This document shows positions 45,563 to 54,670 of a DNA stretch of 64,000 bases, in pieces. Made by a program: the position numbers and the translations under genes. Origin of the DNA: Anthopleura xanthogrammica. Taxonomy: Eukaryota > Cnidaria > Anthozoa > Actiniaria > Actiniidae. Location: the NCBI GenBank assembly GCA_964019055.1, contig OZ025216.1:6067840-6131839 (forward strand), in the 5' to 3' direction. The notes below the pieces were generated by a model. It was not told the DNA's origin. It made no database searches and saw nothing but the letters and a program-made list of their open reading frames with translations. The stretch's first letter is position 1, and every line of letters starts with the position of its first letter.

Positions 45563-48500
45563 TCATCATCATCATCATCATCATCAACAGCAGCAACAAC
45601 ACCATAATCATCATAATCATCAACAAGAACAACAATAGCAACAACAACAACACCATAATCCTCATCATAATCACATTTTTCGGAAAGATGTGTGTGTTAA
45701 ATTAACAGCTTTTAGTTTTTTTAGGCTGGTATGATAACGTAATAATGTTGTTACTAGTAAAAGAGAAAGTAATCGTGTATAGTCTTATTTTCCTGTTACC
45801 AACAACTCTTTTTGTTTTGTAGAAAATTCATGTGCTGTTACGCAGATCCAATCTGATCCATGGTGGTACCTTGACTTGGGATTTCCTACTACCATCAAAG
45901 AAATCTACATTGCCAATCGAAAAAATGATGCAGGAAGACAGTTAGCTGATGTTGAGATAAGAATCGGCAATAGCTTAGAAGGGAAAGGAAAATTTAACGA
46001 AAAATGCGGCGACAAACACACAATCAAACCTGGAGAGTTCTCAACAATCACGTGCAATAATACAGGTCGATACATTCATATACGCATCCCTGGTGACAAC
46101 AAGCAGCTTTCGCTTTGTGAAGTGGTCCCTTATGGAATGGGTAAAAAAACTTATATTTCCTATTATTGACAATGAAAGTTATTGATATTAGAAATAATCT
46201 TAATTGTATTTATGACTTATTTAACAATTCATCTTATATTGATACATTTTTCTTTCTTTTTTACCTTTGTACAGATCCATCCTTGGTTAACTATAGTCCT
46301 CAAGAAGCACTTAGCTACGTTAACCAAGTAAGGGCTATCCGACTCAGAAATTCCATCATTCTTCGACAACTGCAGCTTCAACGAGTTCTTTATCTAAATT
46401 ATTTAAGGCGAATGTTAAATAACACACAGAATATAAACGGTACTTATCAAACAGCCAATGGTACAAATATTGGTAACAAAACCGCAAGATTGCAAGGACA
46501 AATTCAAGGCATGCTTGGTATATTACAAGGCCGAGGTGGCGGTTTGTTGGGTCAAGGCCAAGGCATTGCTGGAGGATTACAAGGCCAAGGGGGTGGTCTG
46601 ATGGGTCAAGGCCAAGGCATTGCTGGTGGATTACAGGGCCAAGGAGGTGGTCTGATGGGTCGAGGTCAAGGGATGCTTGGTGGGTTACAGGGCCAAGGAG
46701 GTGGTCTGATGGGTCGAGGTCAAGGGATGCTTGGTGGGTTACAAGGCCAAGGAGGTGGTCTGATGGGTCAAGGCCAAGGAATGCTTAGTAAATTACAAGG
46801 CAATGGTTTGGGAGCTCTCGGTGGAGCACAAGGACAGGGAATGGGCATGGCCAACAAGCTACAAGGCCAAGGAATGGGTATGGTCAACAAGCTACAAGGC
46901 CAAGGAATGGGTATGGTCAACAAGCTACAAGGCCAAGGAATGGGTATGGCCAACAAGCTCCAAGGCCAAGGAATGGGTATGGTCAACAAGCTACAAGGCC
47001 AAGGAATGGGTATGGTCAACAAGCTACAAGGCCAAGGAATGGGTATGGTCAACAAGCTACAAGGCCAAGGAATGGGTATGGTCAACAAGCTACAAGGCCA
47101 AGGAATGGGTATGGTCAATAAGCTACAAGGCCAAGGAATGGGTATGGTCAACAAGCTGCAAGGCCAAGGAATGGGTATGGTCAACAAGCTACAAGGGCAA
47201 GGGTTGGGTATGGCTAGTCAGCTTCAAGGCCAAGGAATGGGTATGGTCAACAAGCTACAAGGCCAAGGAATGGGTATGGTCAACAAGCTACAAGGGCAAG
47301 GGTTGGGTATGGCCAATAAGCTTCAAGGACAAGGAATGGAAATGGCCAATAAGCTTCAAGGACAAGGGATGGGCATGTTTAATAAGATGCAAGGACAAGG
47401 TAAAATATTGTTGAAAAGTAAAAAAATCGTTATTTTCCTTTATTTTCTTTTTGTTCTGTTTGATCGAGGCTAAATTTAAATGCACTTTTTAAGGAATGGG
47501 CATGATGAACAACGTAAAAGGACAAGGAATGAATGTGGCCAGTGGTTTGCAAAATCAGGGAATGGGAATGGTAAAAGACCTTAGTGGTGGTGGAGCAAAG
47601 GATGATCTTATGAAAAAGGTAACTGGCGACAATGTTTTCATTCATTACTTTATATGTGGTTTCCAACCGTATCCCTGACTTTGCGACGGTGGAGCAAATA
47701 AAATAAAAAACAAAATAAAACGAAATAAAATGGATCATACTTAAATTTAAAGCTTGACGTAACCAAGTAGAGCTGATTAAGGTTCACTGTGTCACATCCA
47801 CGTTAAAGCTTTATGTGCCATTAGTATTACCTGATACCCTACTACTAAACATGTGGGATTCTAAAAAAAAAACTTTTAGGGTTTGGATGCAAAACAAGAT
47901 TTTCAAATTGCGATACGTTTAAGGATAAAGTTCTTTTAGTATCTTTAATAAACAATGAGAATACTGCATATGACAGCAAAGTTCTTACCTTAATTAGTTA
48001 ATGTGAAAGTTTGGGAAGAAATGAACAAAACGGACACCGATCCTTAGCTTCTGAGTAAACTTCAGTACAATACATGTAAAACGCCTATAACTGATTTTTT
48101 TAAATTTCTATGCAGGCAATGAACTTATATAAAAAGGTGAGTTATGTTTGTGGGTAATTGTCGCTTTTAAACTGGGAACTGAAGAATATACCTTTCTCAC
48201 GGTATCGTGTTGTTGCTATTCTCAAATACTTTCCTGTCAATTTAAGAATATCAGAATCGGCTATGCACTACACATTAATAAAGGCACTCAATAGACCCCT
48301 TGCAGCACGTCGAAATGAAGCTCAATTTGGAGGGCAAAACAAAAGAATTTCAAACTCCTGAGAATTCAGGAACCTATTATTTTGAATGAATGATTTGAAT
48401 GGTTTATGAGTTATGTAGCGCACTTTTCTATGTGAATACTCAAAGGCGCTTTAAAATCATGAGATCATGAGTCATGAATCATTTTGCCCTCCAAATTGAG

Positions 48501-51500
48501 CAGCATTCCGACGTGCAGCAAGGGGTCTATAATCGCTCTTAAACTCCATTGTCTCTTTTAAGAAATTGGAAAGTTTGCAATATGCAATATCATATATTGA
48601 TAAAGGAATTAAAATTTTATTGTTGTATTAACGTTTGTTTTTTAGCTTGAACCTATGATTGAAAAAGCGAAACGTTATTATGAAAAAGAAATCAAAGGAA
48701 AATATTATAAAATGGGAATGAGTAAGTTATAAATAATTGATATATGAAACAGTATGTCGCATATAACAAGTTATGTTTTTGCTTCACAAATTATAACCTT
48801 TGCCACCCTTTTTTCTTTTTACATAACGTTGAATCTAATAACTCTATTTATTTCCTTGGGAAAATAATGATTTCTAATGCAAGTAATCTTTTGATGCAAT
48901 CGTTTAACGGGTTTGTCCAAATGTTTGGAACCCAGGTTGGGGAGGAATTGAACGGAAACTCCTAATAATATGGAAACCCTAAAATCCAGCTCACTCAATA
49001 CTCACTAAACTTACTCACTCAATCCAAGCCCCTCCTCTGCCCCTCTCACAAATAATAACTGGTTGCTTTTCTGAAAAATCTTAAAGGTTACTTCACAAAA
49101 GGGAAGGCAGTAGGCATGAAGGCGTTTAAGATCTTCCAGGAAACAATTCTATCGGAAATACAAGGAATGGCAGGAGATATAGCTGGTGAAGTAGGAGGTG
49201 AGCTGGGCTCTTTGACCAACTATGACACTTCAAACATCAATGGACTGTTGGATAATGTAAACAAGACAAAGGTAAGCTTCGTAAAATACAATTATATTGA
49301 ACCATTCTCAAAACAAAGAGCAAAATATACATCAAATATATATAATATAGGATGCAGAAATCTGTATTTAGATTTCTTTTTCCAAAAAAATATCATCTGG
49401 TGAAGAAAATTTCGACTGTCGATAATTAGTTCTTTTGGTTTCGAAGGACAGAACGTTCATCCGGGGATGATGGTGGTACAGTTGTTGAGAGGTTCGCCGT
49501 TGCTGAAGCAATATAGACGGCGTAAGATTTGTACAGCACTGTGGGCAATTTTTTCTTCTGTGAACGAAAATACTTTTTCCCCGCGATATTTTCTGGAAAA
49601 ACTTGAGAATCGCTTAACTATAGGGACCATTTTGATCAAGTTTTTTTGGGGGGAGTTTGAGTTGCAAAAAGACGGTGAAATCGTATTTCAAAGCTGTACC
49701 TGTGTGAATTATCGCGGGTATAAAAAGTTGCATCTCTTTGATTTGTATTTCCACACATATACGAAATTCAACAATCGTTGTCGGGTTGAAATTGTTAAAC
49801 CATCAAAGCTAAGACCAAGGGGTATTCTGGGTAGCTCATCTCCTGCTGAGCATTTGGAGAGTGTTTCAATGTACGAGAACCGAAAAACTGGAATATGCAT
49901 AATATTAGCCTCATTAGCTGTTTACCCAGAACCCCCTTCGGTCTTAGCTTCTATGAGTATTTTTGCTCGATTTTTTTCCTATTCGCTTTAATTAACCATT
50001 GATAAAGATAGCTGTTATGCGTTATGGAATTTTTAATTTTAATTTACTATGAATCTTAAATACTTATGTGTTTTTCTCAGGTCCGAAAATTAGTGGAAAA
50101 GATGCGCCCATTGATAGCAAAATACGTCGATGAAGCTCAAAGGCTGGCTAATGAATGGCTTGAAAAGGGGAAAAAAGAATTTGTAAAAATAAAAGACCAA
50201 GTCATGAAAGAGGTAAGATAACTATCACGTGACTATATTTATGAATAAGAATCGCATTTCGAAGTCTACAACAGTTAGTATAATTTAAGAATTAAAAATC
50301 ATTTCAATTTTAGATACCATGCATGATTTAAACACTTGGACTGTTGAGAGAACACGAGAGAAGCGTAGTAAACCACGACGCGTTGCCAGACTTTCTTTTA
50401 TTAACCTTTTTTTGAATTAGTTTCATTAGCATTTCAGAGCATTTCTCGCCATGATTTTGAAAGATTTTTCAATGAATTTTGAATTTTAATTTTTATCAGC
50501 TTATTGTCGTAAAATAAATGAAAAATATTTTATAAAAGCAATATAAAACATCCGCTTGTGTCTATATACTGTGATATATAACACTCTGGGAGATGTAGAG
50601 CACTCGAGTAGTCAAAGAACCAATCGGCTGCGCTTCGCGTTTCTCTCGTTTCTCTACGACTTCTCTCGTGATCTACAGCTCCCAGTGTATATATATATAT
50701 ACGTATATCTGTACCACACGCACACACACAGTTGATTTCAAGAACGTTATAGTATACATGCATACAAATATAAAGATGTTTTTATTGTCGCAGATCGAAA
50801 AAGCAAAGAATATGGGTGAAGACATGGTGGGTCAGGCAGAATCGATGGGTAAAGGAGCATTAAATCAGGCTCAGGCAGTTGGGGGACAACTACAGAAGAA
50901 GGGCATGGCAGCTGTTGATCAGGCTAAGGGAGCAGGAATGGGAGCATTTAACCAGGCAAAACAAACAGGAATGGGAGCCATTAATCAAGCAAAAAATGCT
51001 GCGAGTATGTTTATTTCTCAATAATTCTCTTATTCATGCAAAACAGGGCAGTTAACGTAGCCACCGGTGCGGTTGGTTAGTTTTCAACCTGGCACTTTTT
51101 TAAGCCTTAGGTGTTTTCTTTTATGGTTTGCTTACTTTTCGATAATTAATCGCAGACTCATTAAAGCTTTCCTAATATGACCATAATTCCGAAGTTCCAG
51201 ATTTCCACTTTCACTCACAGCAAATGCACATTACATTGTTAATACCTTCAGCACAGAATATGGGTACTTTTAAGGAGCACTAGTTTAAGATATAGGAGGA
51301 GTTTTAAAGTAAAGTCATTTTGATGTCAAGTAAGGTTAAGTGATTAAACAAACTTGTCATCGCTAATCACCATTCGTAAGTGATTAAATGACTAAGTATT
51401 AAAATCATCATTACATATTCAACAAGTTTAGATTGATATTATTTTCATTACAGATCAAGCCCAACAACAGGCATTGGGTCAGTTTAATAATTTGCGAAAT

Positions 51501-52928
51501 CAAGGAATGGGAGCATTAAATCAAGTGAAAAACGCTGGTCAAGGTGCTTTAGGTCAGGTAGGTAGTTTCCAGGATTTGTATAAATCTCGCGGACAATTTA
51601 TTATTATATTCTTTTCTATATATTGCTCAACGACTTCTTTCTACAATACATAAAATAGTTGAACGGAAAAAACGTAAACGAATAAAACTACACAATAGGG
51701 AAAGCACGACGAGACTCTAGGTCCCATGCCAGGCACTTCCCTTGAGGACAGATTTATAAATGTAAAATGATTTTAAATCAATAAATGTACTCTTATCTGT
51801 GACACGAACACTCGCGAACTAGTGACAATGTGCAAGGCAAGCCGATATTGAATAGACTTACCATGTTATACCAGTTACAAACAAATAATTATGTTCTTTG
51901 AAGGCACAGGGATTAGCAGGTCAGGTTCAAGGCATGGGTCAGGGTGCCATTAACCAAGGACGCGGAGCATTATCTAGTCTTCAAGGTACTTATTGCAGCG
52001 TAGACATTTGTGAAAGAAACAGTTTTGTCGTACCTCTAGTATATCATGGACACTAAGAAACGTAATATCAGGTCAAACCACTCTGGCGCGAACTTTAACA
52101 GACCAATGCGTTCAAAAAGGAATTTACATACCAGCCAATCAAAGCCTATTACATATTCTTGCAACTACGTAGAGGGCCTAGAAAAAGAAATCTTGCGCTG
52201 ATTTGCACACACAGTTAACATTGTTAGACAAGAGCACAGTTTATCAAGTACACGTGCACATCAAGAAACGATACTAACATATGTTATGCATTTTAGGTGC
52301 AGGAATGGGTGCATTTAATCAGGCCAAAGGCCTCGGCGGACAATTGCAGGGTATGGGTCAAGGTGCTCTTCAGCAAGGAATGGGTATGGCTGGTGGCTTA
52401 CGAAATATGGGTCAAGGAGCGTTTCAGCAGGGTATGGGCATGGCAGGGGGAATGAGGAATATGGGCCAAGGTGCTCTTCAGCAAGGAATGGGTATGGCTG
52501 GAGGTCTACGAAATATGGGTCAAGGAGCGTTTCAACAGGGTATGGGCATGGCTGGAGGAATAAGGAATATGGGCCAAGGTGCTCTCCAGCAAGGAATGGG
52601 TATGACTGGAGGTCTACGAAATATGGGTCAAGGAGCATTCCAACAAGGCATGGGTATGGCCGGGGGAATAAGGAATATGGGCCAAGGAGGTCTTCAGCAA
52701 GGAATGGGTATGACTGGAGGTCTACGAAACATGGGTCAAGGAGCATTCCAACAAGGCATGGGTATGGCAGGGGGAATAAGGAATATGGGCCAAGGAGGTG
52801 TTCAACAAGGAATGGGTATGACTGGAGGTCTCCAGGGAATGGGCCAAGGAGCCTTAAATCAAGGAAGAGGTATGGCAGGAGGTTTAGGAAACATGGGCCA
52901 AGGAGCTGTTAATCAGGGAATGGGCTAG
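37210..52928 (+). CDS. Secreted discoidin / fucolectin-like protein with long Gly-Met-Gln repeats
   Basis: Seventeen exons: 37210-37309, 38029-38133, 38345-38521, 44273-44406, 44594-44744, 45124-45225, 45823-46140, 46275-47399, 47494-47618, 48116-48136, 48646-48721, 49087-49271, 50081-50212, 50794-51004, 51454-51557, 51904-51985, 52297-52928. The sum is 3780 nt, 1259 aa, all joins in frame. Residues 1-17 are a signal peptide ([19 protein letters not shown]); an in-frame ATG 13 codons upstream is less likely. About 70-222 form an F5/8 type C (discoidin) domain, from [10 protein letters not shown] to MRVEVLGC. About 224-361 form a fucolectin/F5-8C-like lectin domain (SSRAVDG, WWYLDLG, EVRIG-like VEIRIG). 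Then come Asn-linked-type NGT/NNT sites, 18-residue repeats, 11-residue repeats, a charged helical region (exons 10-13), and again 11- and 18-residue repeats to the end. Probably an extracellular glycan-binding matrix or adhesive protein; the exact role is unknown. Confidence 0.85.
38672..38742 (-). tRNA. tRNA-like sequence, probably tRNA pseudogene or SINE head
   Basis: On the minus strand an intact A box (TAGCTCAGTGGCAGAGC) and B box (GGTTCGATTCC) are correctly spaced, and the D and T arms pair. The acceptor stem pairs poorly, the anticodon stem has one mismatch, and the loop CTACCAT would give anticodon ACC, which eukaryotic nuclear tRNAs do not use. A T6 run stands just after the 3' end, so Pol III could start and stop here. 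It lies in intron 3 of the discoidin gene, antisense. Confidence 0.55.
38997..39273. repeat. Foldback MITE, family E, abutting the Harbinger element
   Basis: 277 bp; long arms pair from GACGTTTTTGCTCTAACGAA to GTTCGTTAGAGCAAAAAGGTC. Flanked by AAT on both sides (or TA if counted from GAC). Its right end is only 5 bases from the left end of the autonomous transposon. Confidence 0.8.
39452..39584. repeat. Inverted-repeat fragment inside the Harbinger element
   Basis: AATTAATAACCAGCC at the left pairs with GGCTGGTTATTAACT at the right; an inner ATAG-type palindrome (GGTCTATATTTCAAAAATAT) lies near the right end. Confidence 0.6.
39588..39696. repeat. 109-bp hairpin with CTCGGGCTGCGCCC loop
   Basis: GATCAAACACGCGAGCTAGG at the left pairs with CCCTAGTGTTTGATC at the right, and AAATAAAGACCTCGGCCTCG pairs with its complement. 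The loop is GC-rich. Similar loops occur at 58681-58761. Confidence 0.75.
39954..41306 (-). CDS. Harbinger (HARBI1-like, DDE_Tnp_4) transposase
   Basis: Two exons on the minus strand: 41306-40375 and 40299-39954 (TAA), joined in frame across a 75-bp intron; 425 aa. It shows the DDE_Tnp_4 order: first Asp in [12 protein letters not shown] with the downstream RGDKKKH, second Asp in FPGHLND just after the splice (HCSAA/FPGHLND), then the Glu in RVKVEHAIG followed by FKTYRC. A helix-turn-helix-like region precedes ([20 protein letters not shown]). The hydrophobic N-terminus from 41306 is unusual and translation may start at an internal Met. No stop interrupts the frame. An AATAAA stands 45 nt beyond the stop (39908-39913). 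It is divergent from the accessory gene by 216 bp. Confidence 0.88.
41523..42685 (+). CDS. Harbinger accessory (second) protein
   Basis: Three exons: 41523-41905, 42009-42304, 42519-42685 (TAA); joins in frame; 282 codons including stop. Harbinger elements carry a second, DNA-binding (Myb/SANT-type) protein needed to bring the transposase to the nucleus. This gene has the position and size for that, but I do not see a clear Myb domain. It reads as a basic/acidic helical start ([20 protein letters not shown]), an [10 protein letters not shown] basic patch, a Thr/Ser-rich middle, and a Lys-rich stretch ([10 protein letters not shown]) that could be a nuclear localisation signal near the C-terminus. 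A second in-frame ATG is at 41547. AATAAA at 42896. Confidence 0.7.
43175..43273. repeat. Truncated family D MITE
   Basis: Contains AAGAATTTCAATCTCCTGAG, GAACCTATTGTTTTG and TTCAAAGGGTC-TA, matching the right two-thirds of 25801-25930. The left end is missing where the Harbinger element ends. Confidence 0.7.
45466..45662. repeat. Compound trinucleotide microsatellite (ATC)n(GTC)n(ATC)n(AAC)n
   Basis: Perfect ATC runs flank a run of about ten GTC, followed by CAA/CAG units. Located in intron 6 of the discoidin gene. All six frames read as simple homopolymers, so it is not coding. Confidence 0.9.
46522..46800 (+). repeat. Coding 54-bp repeats (18 residues), five units
   Basis: Within exon 8 of the discoidin gene. 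Unit [18 protein letters not shown], with later units changing GIAGG to GMLGG. The DNA units are nearly identical. Confidence 0.9.
46829..47399 (+). repeat. Coding 33-bp repeats (11 residues), about 17 units
   Basis: Unit [11 protein letters not shown], with ANK, ASQ, MEM and FNK variants towards the 3' end. The central units are identical at the DNA level, indicating recent expansion or homogenisation. Ends at the exon 8 donor. Confidence 0.92.
48294..48527. repeat. Foldback MITE, family D copy 2 with internal insertion
   Basis: TA-GACCCCTTGCAGCACGTC...GCAGCAAGGGGTC-TA ends. About 100 bp near 48380-48480 is not in the 130-bp copy and contains GCGCACTTTTCTATGTGAAT, so another fragment inserted into its loop. 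Lies in the intron before exon 11. Confidence 0.8.
49802..49965. repeat. Inverted repeat in intron 12 of the discoidin gene
   Basis: AAGCTAAGACCAAGGGGTAT...CTGGGTAGCTCAT pairs with the complement near 49913-49965 (CTCATTAGC...GTCTTAGCTTC). It lies inside an ORF at 49467-49991 that I reject as a gene. Confidence 0.65.
50573..50700. repeat. MITE before exon 14 of the discoidin gene
   Basis: TATATAACACTCTGGGAGAT...GAGCAC pairs with GATCTACAGCTCCCAGTGTA TATATA; the interior has CTTCGCG and CTCTCGTTTCTC boxes. 94 bp from the exon 14 start. Confidence 0.65.
52353..52925 (+). repeat. Coding 54-bp repeats with 108-bp higher-order period
   Basis: Ten full copies of [18 protein letters not shown] plus a partial one in the last exon of the discoidin gene. 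GALQQ units alternate with GAFQQ units, and codons differ consistently between the two types, so the duplicating unit was the pair of 36 residues. Confidence 0.92.
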
Positions 52929-54670
52929 TTAGCTAGCAAGGCTACTTACTGATTATGACCTGACACGAACCAAAGAATTACATCATGACTCAAAGTTCTA
53001 AAAAAACATTTCTGGCTTAGAGACTGTAGTGAAATGCACAAGAAATTATTAATATAAAAATTGCTTTAAATGCATGCGCTCTTACATAACGGATTGTAGT
53101 ATTCTAGCCATTACTTAAAGTGCGTATAATTCCAAATCTTATGTTTTTATATAATTCCTTTCTATTTTAATGTCTTTGTAAAAAATATTGAAGCGAAGTG
53201 TAAATAAAGGCATTATTATTATCAAGCGATTAGTTAAAACTGTAACGTCCAAATGCGCGCGCATAAAATGTTTTGCACGAGTGGGTTTTCAAAGAGTTCA
53301 AAAACTATTTGAGATTTTTATATTAAAAACCCACGAGTTCAAATATATTCCATATTGCACGAGAAAACCATATGATTTCTTGTTAATAATGCAGATGCAA
53401 AAATTTCGAAATTTTTTATTTGAATATTAGAATGTTTCAATTTTAAATGAATTGAAGGGAAACGCATGCGAACCGGTCGAGTTTTTACGTTTGCACAAGT
53501 AGAGTTAGCACGTGCCACCAGTATCTGGTGGCCCGCACTTGGTGGTCCCACGCACATCTGGTGGCCTCTTGGCCATAACTCCTTAACGAAGCATGCTATG
53601 TCAAAAAACCTTACATAGCATGGGTGGCACTTTTGTTGGCAATCTCATGACCAGGTGAAGTTACGAGAAATACCACGTGGAAATTTCGTAAGTCATGTGG
53701 TATGTAACATAACATCACGTCAAGTGATCACATGATTGACAACGCAAGTGCAAAAAATATCATTCTTATTCAAAAGATGGGAAATTGGGCGTCATGTTTT
53801 GCATTCAATCAATTTGCAAAAAAGAGGTAATGAGTGGGGTGTATTTACTTTCTTTGGGTTCCGAGTCACTGGTCGTTTTCTCCATAACATTCAAATATTT
53901 TTTCTTCTCTTCTATTGTTTTATTTTCCAATAAATATCAATAAACTATATAATACCTAACACATTTCTGTCCGCAAATGAGTTTATAAAACAGATTATAG
54001 CGCACAAAAACTAAACTCTGATAGCTAATAATTAGCTATAGTTTATATAATCCTTCAAGGTACTTTCGCATTTTCAACTATTCGTATATAAAAGGTAATA
54101 TCGTTGAGTAGAAGAACAACTGATGATATGTAGAATTTCCCGTGACTTGTGCCATCAATGCCCAAGGGAATTTCTGAGGTAATATTTAGACAGAACTTGC
54201 CATATATTTTTCTCTGATGTTGATTTTCATATCTAAACGAAAAAGAAGGCGTAAGAATTAACACATATTTTGTGCATCTAAACGTGCAACAAGAACTGTG
54301 GAGTGGCTCAAAACTAGGCTTCTTTTTTTAACTAGAGTACTGGATTACCACTAAAAGTTATTTTAGTATCTAAAATATATTAGTAGTTGCTGATCTGAAC
54401 GGGTATAAACAAAAGCGAGAAATTAAGATGGCTGTCTACTATTGAACGCTAGATTTGATTTCATCCATGGAAACGTCTCAAATCCACCATAGAAATGCGG
54501 TGTTATGCCTTAAGAAACACAACTTTTCCATGCTCGAACAAGATAGGAAAATTAAAAGAGTTACTTTAAATCAACGTTAAATTCTTTGTAAAAAAGCTTT
54601 CTACTAAAGTTTTCAAATTAATTTTTGCTATTGTAATCAGCCACCTTAAATGAGAGCATACTATAAAATC
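52929..54670. other. Intergenic stretch between convergent discoidin and FN2 genes
   Basis: Contains the discoidin 3' UTR, then short direct repeats of CTGGTGGC / TTGGTGG (53505-53570). The minus-strand frame 54264-54055 could be a downstream exon of the FN2 gene (acceptor TTTAG near 54240), but joining it to the 54676 donor makes an immediate TGA, so it is not included. Confidence 0.5.
53203..53208 (+). promoter_or_regulatory. Polyadenylation signal of the discoidin gene
   Basis: AATAAA 275 nt beyond the TAG at 52926. No stronger hexamer is seen closer to the stop. Confidence 0.5.

Noticed and set aside
46829..47399. CRISPR-like regular repeats
   Set aside because: Direct coding repeats without unique spacers, in a eukaryotic gene.
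46768..47414. Repetitive ORFs in other frames across the 33-bp units
   Set aside because: A 33-bp repeat stays open in several frames; only frame one joins in phase to the exons on both sides.
49467..49991. 174-residue + strand ORF in discoidin intron 12
   Set aside because: No domain or splice support, and its second half is an inverted repeat; joining it would break the exon 12-13 frame.
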